A stretch of DNA of 64,000 bases from assembly GCA_000469685.2 (NCBI GenBank), contig LS997566.1, positions 39,367,920-39,431,919 of the forward strand, read 5' to 3'. Below, in pieces: positions 46,330-57,598 of the stretch. The notes below the pieces were generated by a model, which worked only from the letters and a program-made list of their open reading frames with translations, ran no database searches and was not told where the DNA came from. Origin of the DNA: Haemonchus contortus (Eukaryota > Nematoda > Chromadorea > Rhabditida > Trichostrongylidae). The position numbers and the translations under genes are program-made. The number at the start of each line of letters is the position of its first letter. Positions within the stretch are counted from its first letter, which is position 1.

Positions 46330-46912
46330 TTAAAGGCACAGTTCACGATAATTTTGGGTAGTCTAGATTATGATGAAAAGTGGAAGACAAGATCGAAAAT
46401 AGTGTGATGAAGGTGGAGAAACTGCGTGAATCGGTGTTTCCAAACTGAAAAAAAAGCTTCGAAAAACCGTTAAACAGGGGGCTGGACGAGAATGAGACCG
46501 GAAAGATGAAGAAGAGTGGGGCGTTTTGACGAGCTATACAGTGTGTTTCACTGCGCGCGTGTGGGTCCTGGTGCGAATAAAAGACAATGGTAACAAAAAT
46601 TCATTCACTTATAAGCATACGTGAACGAAAAAACCCTTGTAACAGCAAAAGCTGCTCACCTTTTTCAGTCTCTTGGGGTAGGAAATTGAATAAGGGATCG
46701 CGGCAGCAAGAAGAATAGCAGGGGAAAAAAGAATGGGAGAAAAACATCGCCTCATAACTCGGCGACAGCCGATTGTGTGTGGGTTCTAGAACGAAAATTT
46801 GCAATCTGTATCGTCTCGACACTCGTCTCTGACGTCTGGCGTGACATCGGTCGAGAGGCGGGAAGGTCATTGACGTCCCCGCCCATTGAATTATTGTGAA
46901 CTGTGCCTTTAA
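46330..46912. mobile_element. inverted-repeat element family B, best-preserved copy
   Basis: Left end ttaaaggcacagttcacgat, right end attgtgaactgtgcctttaa; the outer 20-25 bases are nearly perfect inverse complements. Length 583 bp. TTAA lies at both extreme ends and may be part of the element or a target-site duplication. Non-coding. Confidence 0.75.
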
Positions 46913-47181
46913 TAATGATGATTTCGATACTCATCTTTATCTAACAAGTTCAAAAAAAAAACAAGCTACCTAGAATTTTCTCAATCCGTGACAGTATAAG
47001 CTGCAGGTCCATGAGAGTCTAAGCTGTCGCACGTATGGGTAGTCAAGCCCGTATGCTAGAGCAATCTATAAGAAATTTTTGCCTTCCCTTTATTCTTTTC
47101 AAGGAGGGCTTTGTACTATAACTAGCTGAAAGAGCGATCTTATCATCTATGATACCGTGTTCAGACTTCGAGCACCCGTTG

Positions 47182-48105
47182 ATGCGATGTCGATCGTACA
47201 ACGTTTCCGTTGGAGGCCCAGAACATTCGACAGTGACCACTCAGAAACGACTCTGCACTACAAATGGTCCCCTGTTGGCTTGGTTGATCGCCCATTTGTT
47301 CATCAATCTTGCAGCTTTGGTAAGTCTTTGTAATTGGCGATGTGATGAGATAAAGTTAAGTCAAACGCAGCGAAAGGCAAATCCACGCGACACACCGTAT
47401 GGCTCGGTAACCTATCACTAGGATTTTCTGTAGGGCAGATAGGAAACAGTACAGAGTGGAAAAAGATACATAGCAAGGATCTGGGCCAGATTCGAAGGAG
47501 GAGTCAGTCAAATGAAACCCATTTCGGGACCAAATATGATTTTAGTGTTTCCCATTTGGGTGATTCAGCTATCAAGCTAGGTCGCCACTCCGTACGAGAG
47601 TTGACCAAATCATTGTATATCCGGATACGTCTGTACGTAAGCTGAATCGCTATTAACCTCTACGGTTATAGAAGGTAGAACGACGCTCAATATGCCTGCC
47701 CCTGCGTGGATGCGGAATCGCAGATTATAAACACTGCTGATAGCTTCCATTTACAGATTGCCATTCAGACGTCCAGATATCGTGCCATCATACCGTATAT
47801 CAGTGCCGCTGTTGTGGATCTCCTGATGGCATCTGCGTATTTTGTTGTACTTCTTGTTCAAATGATTCGTGGAGAACAGATCGATCCTGTATGCAATCAC
47901 CTTAGTACCTACCGCAACCCTCTTTCAGTTACAGTAATCATTCCTTATTCAGGTTCTGGTGGTGTTCATCGTGGTCGTTGTGATATTCAAATCGTATAGT
48001 GTCTATTGTTCTCGTAGACTTTACTGGATACTTCAATCGGTATTTGATCGCCGTTACTCTACCCGTACAATGATCGTCAAGGACGACTCGGTCTTTCAAT
48101 TTTGA
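47182..48105 (+). CDS. LAPTM4-like lysosomal transmembrane protein
   Basis: LAPTM proteins are multi-span membrane proteins of late endosomes and lysosomes that affect transporter sorting. Exons: 47182-47319 (or from acceptor 47165), 47490-47636 (tentative), 47757-47888 and 47953-48105; all borders are phase 0. The N-terminus has a Cys/Arg start followed by RLCTTNGPLLAWLIAHLFIN (TM1), like the CGCCHVRTG...TM1 of LAPTM4. Exon 3 gives SRYRAIIPYISAAVVDLLMA plus a hydrophobic run (TM), and exon 4 starts VLVVFIVVVVIFKSYSVYCS, matching the LAPTM4 last helix (FIIFKAYLIN). The tail is short and lacks the PPxY motifs of mammalian LAPTM4. A second membrane span expected between exons 1 and 3 is not visible; the tentative exon 2 is polar with an NET glycosylation site. 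Assignment rests on layout and short motifs. Confidence 0.65.
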
Positions 48106-49647
48106 CGACACGTCTGTATAAATGCGTGAAGGGCTCTGTCGTCTGGTATTTACTCTGCGTCTCTGCACATTGTCTTATGGTTCTGATAGGATAGTTGATG
48201 TATATTTATTTAATTTTTATCGTGTATAATGACTTACCAGTTTTGTATTTTCTCATATCCAGGGAACTGTGACTGTTTATCAGTTAGGTGAGGAATCCTT
48301 ACATGGTACCTCTTTCTCTGAGTACAATATCAAGGAAAACGTGTAGAATCATTGTAAATCTTGGCCTTCTCGGCAAGTCTAAGATATAATCGTGTAGTTT
48401 TAGTCTGTTTGTCGGTAAATTTGATGACCTGGGGATCTCTGAGCTCAGATCTCCTTATCGTGCCCCTTTTCAAGCTGTAGTATGTTCTCGAAGGAATGAA
48501 GATTCGATATGAGTTGATCACTCGAAACCCATAACTTTTGCTGAGCTTCTGAGAATTGGATCACAATGAGCGCGGCGTACGCTATGCACCTGCAGTTTAA
48601 CTGGAATTCCATAGCAGTTTGATGGTCTACAACAATTACACACATGGAATGACCATTTTGAATAAAGACCATCGCGCATTTCCAATCCAGTAATTCATAT
48701 GGGAGGGAAAGACAAGAACAAAAGAAGAGGATAAGTAAAATATAGGTGAACCAGCCAGACAACGAAAAGGTCGCTTCAATGCAGCAATAGTACTGTTGTA
48801 ATTATAAGGGATTCAGTTGTCAATGTATGTGAGGCCCCATGTCAGTGTCGCTGCCCCGCCCCTGGGAATCTGCGTGGGAGGTGTTTAAGCAAGTGGAACA
48901 CCCATCGATAGCTCTTCCGTTCACGCCTTTGGGTTCCTTGGCTACCCAAACTTTGCCCAATCCACTAACAATACGCAGCACTTCTAGCTAGTTGTCTCGC
49001 CAAGATAGTTGCTAGTTGTCTCGCCACTTGCACTAGATACTTGTCTCGTGCGCGTCATTTTGCCCTAGTACGGCGCTCAACGCCTCAACTTATACATCGT
49101 TGAGAACCAGCTGCTGGAAGTGGCGCTCCACTTTACAAACTTTTGTCAAATTCTGATGAAATGTTACTGGGGAGGAGGGGCACGCGTTCGGCACCCCTGT
49201 CTGCACTCCTATTGACCGATTCCCCTTCAGTTCCACTTTCTGCTCTTCCCGATCATAAACACAGCTAAAAAGCTACATTCACAACACTCTTCTAGGCTAA
49301 TATTCATTGTGAGCAAAAAAAATCGAAATTGTGAGGCTTTGCCTTTCAATTACAGTCCATCGCTGTTTTTCTTCTTTCTGCTCTCGATCTTCTTCGCTGG
49401 CAGACCTCCTAGAGAAGCCCATGGATCAACGACACTAGGCGATCCGGACATAGCGCTCAGTGTAGTGCCTAAAGGGAAGGTTTTCAATTAAATTAATAGT
49501 TAATAAAAAATTTGATTTGATAAAAATGAATGGGTTAAATTCTGATCTCTCAAGCTCCAAACACAATACGCCGAGCACCCGTTTGTGTTTGGCAACTGAT
49601 GAATTGATTGACTCCGAACAAATCCTGACTGGAGATTATTCATAGAT
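48106..49647. other. spacer, no gene recognised
   Basis: A minus frame at 48445-48762 begins with a hydrophobic, signal-like stretch but has no ATG. Short direct repeats ctagttgtctcgcca occur twice at 48987-49025, with a third partial unit (acttgtctcg) after. Confidence 0.35.
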
Positions 49648-50468
49648 CTAATTGAACATGCCTTTTTCTTCCGTACTTGTCTCCGACGATGTCGTCTGTG
49701 TAGCGTATGGTCCAGTTGTTTGGGTAGACATTGTTGCTGGCTGGCCATAACCTGACGATGCGATAAACGTGGTACCAGCGGTGGGTAGAACAGCGTTTTG
49801 CTGACGTTGTGGTTGAATGACTGAAATTGGTACTCGTTTAGAGGGCTTGTGCCCTCAGAGCCAGCGAAAAATTTTTCGAAGTCTGCTACGGGAAAGTTGT
49901 CCTCTCGTGAACTCCTCGTGAGCTCAGCATCTATTCGGAGCCCTTAACGATTGGGGCATTGACCCACATCATAACCCGTTGGAAAGTTTCCTTTCTCCAT
50001 AGTAAAATAAGGAGACCCATAAACCCAGTTTTCCATGCTCTTCCGAATGAAGGGCTGTGATAACCCCAGGAATCGGACTACGACTCCTGAAACAAGCATC
50101 TGAATGGATGGCAACTTACTCATTCCTTGGGGATAATTCAGGAAAACTTGATTCGGCATTGCATGACGTTCATACAGCTGGTATGGATTCTGATTCATCT
50201 GTTGTGGTGTATTGGAGTACATACTGTAGCTCACCGGCATGCCCACTTGCTGTACGCCTACGCCAGCAGACCCTGAGTGTTGGACGAGCTGTTGTGGCAT
50301 TGGCTGGAACTGCTGCTGTACAACCTGAGGTACAGCAACCACCTGATTCGACGAATATGGTGCACCATAGGGTGCTGAAGCAGGGGCAATAGAGGCCGGT
50401 GGTGGTGCACCGTAGCCTTCAGCACGAATTGAAACCACGAACGCCAATAACAGTATGAAGAACAACAT
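49648..50468 (-). CDS. secreted Gln/Pro/Thr-rich low-complexity protein
   Basis: Starts at an ATG with a clear signal peptide (MLFFILLLAFVVSIRA, cleavage before EGYGAPPP). Exon 1 (50120-50468) encodes AP-rich repeats and Gln runs (VVQQQFQPMPQQLVQ). A possible 33-base intron (50087-50119) leads to the middle exon, ending at about 49964 or 49976 (donor uncertain), which carries NWVYGSPYFTMEKG. The last exon (49648-49820, acceptor ccaatttcag) continues Gln/Thr/Ser-rich, GYGQPATMSTQTTGPYATQT, and stops after KGMFN. Phases allow joining if the middle donor leaves one base. Composition resembles nematode cuticle-associated or other extracellular low-complexity proteins; prion-like Gln content is noted. 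No enzymatic domain. If the short intron is retained the frame stays open. Confidence 0.7.
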
Positions 50469-50760
50469 CCTGAAAGAATCTGAAGTTAGTGTGAAGTCAC
50501 CCCCCTACAGAAACCACTGAATACAATCTTTGCTTCACTGTTTTCCGATTTTTTTTTTTACTCGGTCCTCTTTTTCATATTTTTGTATGGGCACAAAACA
50601 TCACAGCAACGGAAGATCTAATGGGTTTACTGATTCTCGGGGAAAAGGTCCTCTAAAGGACAAAGCTCGATGGTCCCATGGCTATCCTCAAGGGTGCAGA
50701 TCGATCATGAAAGGGATAAAATATGGACTTTGCCTAAAAATAGTGTGCAATCCTTTTCAG
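50469..50760. other. upstream region of the Gln-rich gene
   Basis: Probable promoter or 5' flank; no element can be named. Confidence 0.3.
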
Positions 50761-50874
50761 GATGAGTTCACCCTCTTCCACTGGAAATCGCAAAAGAAAA
50801 TAATTCGACTGGTTGAGCGATATATGGTCTCGACTGCGCTCGCAAAAAGACTCAATTTTTCAATTGATGAAGAT
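50761..50874 (+). CDS. isolated candidate exon, unknown protein
   Basis: A 38-codon segment is bordered by a very good acceptor (tccttttcag) and donor (GTAAGTATC); only one of its three frames is open, encoding DEFTLFHWKSQKKII...LVERYMVSTALAKRL. That is typical of a real internal exon, phase 0 to 0. A possible next exon, 51495-51603, follows acceptor ccttatag and is open in two frames. The frame at 51061-51279 (DGSEVTGSVEVVLYTADGTG) lies between, but its phase does not fit. No family recognised. Confidence 0.35.
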
Positions 50875-52522
50875 GTAAGTATCAGTTCTAGTAATGTTGA
50901 AATATTAAGACACAAAGTTTTGGGGATGACAATATGATAGTCTCGGAGTCTCTGTGAAGGAATGAATGGAATCAACGATAGGTAGCGAAATCGCGATGTT
51001 GTCAGTATTGGAGGGGGTACAAGTAGACATAGTTGACCCTATTTGACTTGTATTTTGAAAAATTGTTTGAAAATATGTGATAGATATGAAATGGCCGATT
51101 GGATTGATGGAAGTGAAGTTACTGGTAGCGTGGAAGTCGTTTTATACACCGCCGATGGAACCGGGTTTGCACCTCAGCTGCCTGAAGTGGATTATCCTCT
51201 GGTAGCCTATTGTGCCAGCTGTGACTTTTCGAAGCGATTTGCTGCCGATTTTTCCCTGAGGCGATTTCCTTCATTTTGACAAGTAAGCTGAACCGGCTCT
51301 GCTTCCAGAACTGGTCACGACCGTAGTGAAGCGAATCGCGTCAGTTTCGGATCAAGCAGAAAAGGAAGGAAGTAGCTAGACTTTTGGAACGAGGTATAAA
51401 CTATTGTGCATTTCCTATACATATACATAACTCTGCCTTTCGAGATGGTTCGTGGAAGTGTTATAAATAAAATTCACTTATGTATTCCTTATAGTTTGAC
51501 GGCCATTTCAGAGGAATTGGAATGGCCACTACCCAATCAGTGGAAGCCGGAATCAGAGGCAAACCTACGGAAGAAAACTCTTTTGGAAAGCGATAGTGAC
51601 TAACCTTAACTGCTGTTTTTCCTTTCGCTAACAAGTCGATGGATTGAAAGTCCAGGCAAACCATAAGCTGCAGCCTCGGAGAGTCTACCACCTATGTGCG
51701 AATGCCGGTAATCATCCCGATTCATGTGGAGGAAAGATTCGTGGATACGTCTCTGTCCTAGGGGCATCGAGTACCAGGGGACCATCTTCAGAGCAATACA
51801 AGGGAGTTTCCGTTATAAAACTCTGAAGTCAACATCCACTTCCCTGCAGGTCATGTCTAGGGATGTAGGTTGCCAGTGATATCACAGGGATTTATATTTT
51901 GGAGCAGAAGACTTCGGGCAAACGCTCACTATATTCTTAACTTTAACTGCATCGGCCTGTTCATTTCCTTGACGAAACGATTGCTTTCCTCCCTTACTAA
52001 TACTATTTTGTCTCCGAAAATAGGGTATTCAACGAATTTCAAGGAAATATTATACATATGAGCTAAATCCCATAGCTCGTTCCACGTCGAGCCCCATACA
52101 AGACCTTCAAAGATTGACGTTCACCTAATAATATGCATATTCATAAGTAGATTACTGTATGAAGTTCTTCTGGAAAGCAGCATTGGCAAGTTTGTTTTTG
52201 TTGATGTTTTGTTTATTTATTTCGAGGCCATCTTTCCGAAGTTTTTCGGTTATTCTTCAATAAAAACGAGGCTTCCCATTTTTCATTCAGAAATAACTAA
52301 GCACTCTTCTGTTGTTTGACCCGGCACTCAGTAGTCATCAAACATCATCTGTATTGAATACTTGCAATGGTATTTATATTTATGGCATGTTTTTCCAATT
52401 GTAGTAAAATGTAGCTGATAACTTTATCAATCAATCACAAAACACCGTAAACAATATTGATCGGACCAAAGTTTGTAATAGCGATGGGAATACTGGATTC
52501 ACTCTCAAAAGTACGGTACAGC
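50875..52522. other. mostly unassigned sequence
   Basis: Holds the doubtful exons mentioned under 50761-50874 and AT-rich DNA from 51870 on. Nothing else supported. Confidence 0.3.
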
Positions 52523-52858
52523 TCAACTCTTTTTCACTGGAACTAACATATAGCGAACTCTGTGGACATGTACATGTGGTGCCGTATCGGCGACATGTTG
52601 CGCCGTATCAACGACCTCGTAAACGGGGGCCGAATGGCGGACAATGACAGTTGGAGCTGATTCACGAATGATCGTCGTTGCCGGTTGAGCATAGGTGTAC
52701 TGTACTGCTGCTGGATAGCTGTATTGATACGATGGATACGAGTATGCTGGATAGGAATAGGCAGGATAGGAGTACGATGGATAGGAATAATAGGAATAGC
52801 ATGGAGCGAATGGCCAACATGGCCAGAATGTCTGTTCAGAGTCATGGAAGGTCAGTGC
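52523..52858 (-). CDS. Tyr-rich YSYP-repeat protein, last exon
   Basis: One exon of 112 codons, acceptor gatttttccag, ending in TGA at 52523. It opens with FHDSEQTFWPCWPFAPC, then tandem YSYPxYSYPAYSYP units (about residues 20-45) and VQYTYAQPATT, followed by a hydrophilic C-terminus, VIVRHSAPVYEVVDTAQHV and a His-rich HVHVHRVRY. Repeated Tyr-Pro modules are typical of nematode cuticle, eggshell and other extracellular structural proteins in which Tyr may be cross-linked; that role is inferred from composition. The 5' exons, including any signal peptide, were not found in the 500 bases upstream. In another frame the same DNA gives a 100-codon open frame, which I regard as the shadow. Confidence 0.65.
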   Translation of the reverse strand, partial: ALTFHDSEQTFWPCWPFAPCYSYYSYPSYSYPAYSYPAYSYPSYQYSYPAAVQYTYAQPATTIIRESAPTVIVRHSAPVYEVVDTAQHVADTAPHVHVHRVRYMLVPVKKS

Positions 52859-53267
52859 CTGGAAAAATCGTTTGATTCAAATTTGGGTTCATGTTTCACA
52901 GTTCTTTGACTGCTATTCAAAGAAGACTACAAAGATTTGAAAGAAAAACGTCTAAAAGGAGGGAACCTGTTGTCGGAGAAGGCCAGATTTCTTGCTTTCA
53001 GTGCTTACATGGCTGATTGAAGGGCTTCATTTGGGTTGGCCCATAGAGCAAAATGCGCATCGAAGCGGCCAGATCTCTTGAAGGGTAGACGAGCAAGAGA
53101 TTTTAGTACTGTTGACCGGATGCACTACTTGGATTCGCCTCAAGAGCTCACTAAATTACTGGCTGGCTTGGAGTCGGTCTAGTGCTTCACTAAGGATTCT
53201 GTCTATCGAGATCTGAGTGCAGGTACTAGGGCACCGTTTTATTAGTACGTACAAATCCGAAGTAACT
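52859..53267. other. intron or upstream region of the Tyr-rich gene
   Basis: No first exon could be placed. No other feature. Confidence 0.35.
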
Positions 53268-53346
53268 TGGCTTTTCCTTCCTCCGGGGTTGGTTAGTTGG
53301 TACCAGAATTGTTTTGGGGCTGAAAGCACTGACGTGTGCATTGGTT
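53268..53346 (+). repeat. SINE middle fragment adjoining a full copy
   Basis: Only the central part of the family: ccttcctccggggttggtta, gttggtaccagaattgtttt, gaaagcactgacgtg. It lies head-to-tail with the copy that begins ten bases later. Confidence 0.75.
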
Positions 53347-53355
53347 AATCCCGGC

Positions 53356-53632
53356 GGCGGAGGTGGTGTAGTGACAAGTGGCGCACTATATCACATGCAC
53401 GGTCAGGGATTCGAATCCCGCCCTGACCAACCAAGCTTTCCATCCCTCCGGGGTCGGTGAATAGGTACCAGACTCGTCTGGGAGAATAAAAGCACTGACT
53501 TGTACATCGGCTGGCCACCGCAATTCATTGTATAGGCCAAATACGCACTCATTACGCCACTACGATCCTGAATGGAAGTCGAGTGCGAGGAAGCATCCCT
53601 CAGACGGGATTGATTAACGCAAAAATTTTATC
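53356..53632 (+). mobile_element. tRNA-derived SINE, full length
   Basis: Closest relative of the 34030 copy: ggcggaggtggtgtagtgac head, B box gattcgaatcc, then tccctccggggtcggtgaat, ggtaccagactcgtctggga, cattacgccactacgatcct and cagacgggattgattaacgc. Few differences, so a recent insertion relative to the other copies. It lacks about 16 bases after the B box compared with 34030. Confidence 0.92.
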
Positions 53633-54193
53633 CTGAGACATATAACACCATACAATCTCGGTCTATAAATTTCAAATGTCCTATCGAACCAAATATAGAC
53701 GGACCATCTTACGGTGGCATGTTCTCGATCTTATAGCTAGGGAGCAGCACCTTTGAATCGGTCCAAAATATCTACTCAATGCTTCAATATAATTCATTTG
53801 CTGAAACTTACCAAAATGAGAAGACAGCCAAGTGACGTGACCCGCATCGTATTGTCAGGAGCTGCTCTGAGGAGTTTGGAAAACAACACTGTCACCTTCG
53901 TTCACTGCTTTCTCATGATGCAAAAGAACCTGTTCTGGTTATTTTCTACTAAAACTGTAGGAAGACTAATCAAGTTGCACTACCGGTAAGACTGACACCC
54001 CAAATTAGAAGCGTCATACGATCCACTAAGCGCATTGGAGGTGATTCCCAGGCTTCGCACGATTTCGTCTACAGGCTGCTTATCGCTTAGTGGCGCAACT
54101 GAAGGGGTAGATGTCGTTTTCCGCGGTTTCTGGGACGTCCTTAGGTCTGGGCATCCCTGTTCCAAATTCTGAACTTCTGAGGGCATAGATTAC
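53633..54193. other. possible small-gene region, unresolved
   Basis: A minus frame from an ATG at 54186 (MPSEVQNLEQGCPDLRTSQK, polar) ends at a donor-like CG|GTAGTG near 53995. A later minus segment, HEKAVNEGDSVVFQTPQSSS then stop, near 53860-53920, looks protein-like. The phases cannot be reconciled without a 29-base intron, so no gene is claimed. Confidence 0.25.
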
Positions 54194-54242
54194 CTATTTA
54201 TTTGATTTTTATTTATTTATTTATTTACCTATTTATTTATTA
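54194..54242. repeat. (TTTA)n microsatellite
   Basis: Roughly ten ttta/attt units with two interruptions. Confidence 0.85.
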
Positions 54243-54272
54243 TACACAATGATACTGGTATGTATACCACTA

Positions 54273-54301
54273 GAAAATTATCACCAATGGTGATAATTTT
54301 C
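54273..54301. repeat. 29-bp palindrome with 14-bp arms
   Basis: gaaaattatcacca and its exact inverse complement tggtgataattttc are separated by one base. It would extrude as a cruciform or hairpin. Confidence 0.85.
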
Positions 54302-55529
54302 CTGTAGGGTAGTGGCGTAGGGTAAGGTGGCACTGTCACACTTACGTAGTCCTTTTTTGCAAGTGTTCCAGCGGTGCATGAGGAATACCTTCAAACCCCA
54401 CAAATCCAAAAATATTCTAGATTACTGTAAGTTAGCATTTCTTAGTTTGTTTTTCATGGTATTTCCGTAGAAAGCGTTGCAAGCACTCCGTTGCGGAAGT
54501 AATCAACTGGAAAATGTTTTCGCAGCCAACCGATTGGCTTTCATTCTAGGAATTCTCGGACTCTGTTCGACATGTACCAGCGTTTTCTGGAAAACCTATT
54601 AGCAATGGTAATTACCAGTCTGAGACATTTGTTTCAGCTGTGTTCAGCATTGCATCCAAGCCACTAACGCTTCGTTTCGTGTCGCCTTAATTCAATTCTT
54701 TTCTGCGAATCAGTTTTGCTCGCCCCTGGGTGAGGTTTGCTTCTGTAATCAGTTCTGGCTTAGCAGATATTGTAAGATCACTTTACAGCAGTGTTTGACT
54801 TTTCTGTCAGTAATGCCTTCGCCCTCCTTCTAGGTTGCCCCTTCAGGGTCGGAAGTGCTGAAAAAGAAAAAAAAAGAGCTAGAGCTAGCAAGCCATATCC
54901 TGTAAATACCTCGTGCATGGCGCATTCTGAAAGGATTTGACATCTCGCGGGCTTTTCTTCCATTTCATTGACCTTATTGGATAATAAAATGCTGTTAGAC
55001 TAAAAAGACTTCTAGAATTCTGGGCGGATCAGCCCCTGACTCCCCAATACCCTACCCCTATGGGCATGTGTGGGATAAAAGACTGACTACTTTTTGTTTT
55101 ATACCGCCATTTATTTTTTTACTGTAAAAAAAACTGCAGCTGGTAGGTATAATTAATCAACATCGACTTGTAAGTCTGCAGAAAAAACAGAAGGCCCTTT
55201 CTGAGCGAAACAAATGTATGCAGAGTGCATAGCAATTTTCCCAATTTCGAGAATTGTTTCCAAGTACCCCTTATTTATTCCTTAATTAACTCCCAATCAC
55301 GGTTCTCTATGCCTACATAGCTGCGTCATTTGACATCAGTAGCGCTATGTCGATCTCATTGAGTAATCTCTATTAAATTATGCGGAAACAAGCTGCTATG
55401 TGTCGATCCGTCCATCAAGATATAGTGCATATGAAGTATTTCCCCCATGGGAAGTCTTCGTGGTCCCTCAGATTTGCTAATTTACTCCCTTTCTTCTAGT
55501 AAACCATTTTTACTTAAAGATTGTTCTGC
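54302..55529. other. spacer, no gene recognised
   Basis: No supported coding region or repeat. Confidence 0.3.
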
Positions 55530-55803
55530 AGGAGGAGGGAGTTGCAAGCACTGCCCTACACGAAGGATCCCCGGAACGGATCCCAGATCGAGGCTCGTTC
55601 CTACCAGCCAGGCTTTCCAATCCTGCGGGGTCGATTAATGGGTATCAGACTCATATGGGAGGATAAAATCACTGGAGAATGTAGATGGCTGGCCACTGCA
55701 AGTCGTCGTACCTATATGTAGACCATATACACATCCAAAACGCCCTGTGATCCTAAACAGGAGTTGAATGCATAGGGCGTCCCAGAAATAAAATTAGTCA
55801 AAG
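55530..55803 (+). repeat. tRNA-derived SINE, diverged
   Basis: ggaggagggagttgcaagca (A-box region), cagatcgaggctcg, tgcggggtcgattaatgggt, atcagactcatatgggagga, ggctggccactgcaagtcgt, catccaaaacgcc and agttgaatgcatagggcg in family order. Confidence 0.7.
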
Positions 55804-57598
55804 CCAAGGACCTCATTCAACAACGGACTAACCCTAATTGCTTTACAGTCGGAGCCAAGAAAAGGGGAGAGGAAAATGGTGACGGCAGTAAAACCCCTCA
55901 AGCATTCTTCTCCATGTGACTCCCATACCTAACAAACTCCCCAGAAAGAGTAGGGATTGTGCAGAGAGTGGAGGTGCGAGTAGCGAAAGTGAAGGAAAAT
56001 TTTCATGAAGACTCAAAAATAGGATCCCTGGGAGCTCAACGCCATCGACTATAGGAGCTTAATATCGACATGAACTTATCTCGGTTCCCCTTCCCATATT
56101 AAACCGGCGACCTATCGTCCCCATCCTGCTTTCCAGATTGTGGATTTAGTGACAAAAGCTCGACACAAGTATGGATCTCGCGCAGTGAGCTGCATGATGA
56201 TTCCCAGACCATGCCGTTGGTAGTTCACCCACCTATCGGAAAGAATAAGAAAAGAGAAGGAATATCAAAAAGTATGGGATGATATGTAAGGGACATTTCG
56301 TGACTTATTAATATTATTCTGTCGTTGCTAAAGACCATTCACGAAGTTTTCATCTCTCAGAAACAACCCCCAACCTACCCAGTCGAGCTATAGTAATACC
56401 CGCTTTTGACCTGGCCCGTCCCTATTTCTGACAAAGTGCCGGACTCTTCGTCGGAAGCCCGGACATTGAAAGGCAGGGTGCAGTTTTTTTCTATAACCGG
56501 CCCTCAACCACCTCAATTCTTTCCCTTCGCCCTTCGTTGTAGAACACCTAACTCCAAATTCTAAAAGAACTACTTCGGATGTTAATCGCCGTTTTTATGG
56601 GCGGTACCATGGTAGTGCATGCCGCCGTTGAACTCAAAATAGCTGTCCGGGATTGTTTCAGGTAGTAGCCCATTGGAGTCTAATTGCTCTGCCTAACATA
56701 AGATCCCTCCACCCTTCAGCTTCACGCTTCAATTCTCACAGATTTTTTTGAGTCTGTCCTTTTTTCTACTACTCAATTGGCTTCCCTTCATGAGTACGAA
56801 GAAATGAATCACCGACGAAGCTAATAATATAACAACCTTACCCATTAACGACTTTTTATACAAACCATTAGCTGTGAACAAAGAAAATGTAAGCTGAAGC
56901 TCATTGAAATGAATTATTCAACTTCAGGGATATGATAGGTGTTCGTAATGAGTCTAGTAATGCGATGACATATTCCCACCAAAGATCCGTCTTGCTAATC
57001 GGGGATTGACACATTCTCATAGCAGAGGGAGTGCAGGGCTTCTGAATCTCTCAAGAGCGGGTTTCAATGCAAACCCTGCTCCATCACCCACCCCCCTCCC
57101 TCCTTCCCCCCTCCACACCCCATCCTATTCTTGCTTCCATATCTTGCTCACCCCTCCGGTTCTAGCTACTGCGAACAAGGACTGAAGGGAGATGAGGCAA
57201 TTGCACGACGTAAGAAAGGCAAAGACAAGTTCCAACCCTAGTTGAGGACTTTTCGGCATTCCTAAGTGGGGAGGGTTGCAGACTTTCACTATTCCAGAAG
57301 AGCAAAACAGTGCTTACGGGTAGTGAAGGTTGGAAGCGCTAGGGATTGACCGATGATCACCATGATGTTCCCACGCCTTCGTCTCCGTTCGAATTCGTTT
57401 GCGTGTGTATTCGGTGTTTATGATGACGAGCAAGGATCATTCTAATTTAGGGTTCCATCTCCCTAGGCGAATCTGGCGCTAGAGCAATGAAAAACTTGGT
57501 TGACCTAGACTAGAATCGAGGCGGAATTTGATCTTTGCACCATACCAATGGAAGAGACGACACTCAACGTGGTACTCACCTCTCCCACCTCTCACCCT
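55804..57598. other. spacer, no gene recognised
   Basis: A pyrimidine-rich tract, ccacccccctccctccttcc, lies at 57087. No coding region supported. Confidence 0.3.

Noticed and set aside
48445..48762. Minus-strand frame beginning with a hydrophobic, signal-peptide-like run
   Set aside because: It has no ATG (the listed start is TTG), no clear acceptor, and its C-terminal half has no recognisable character.
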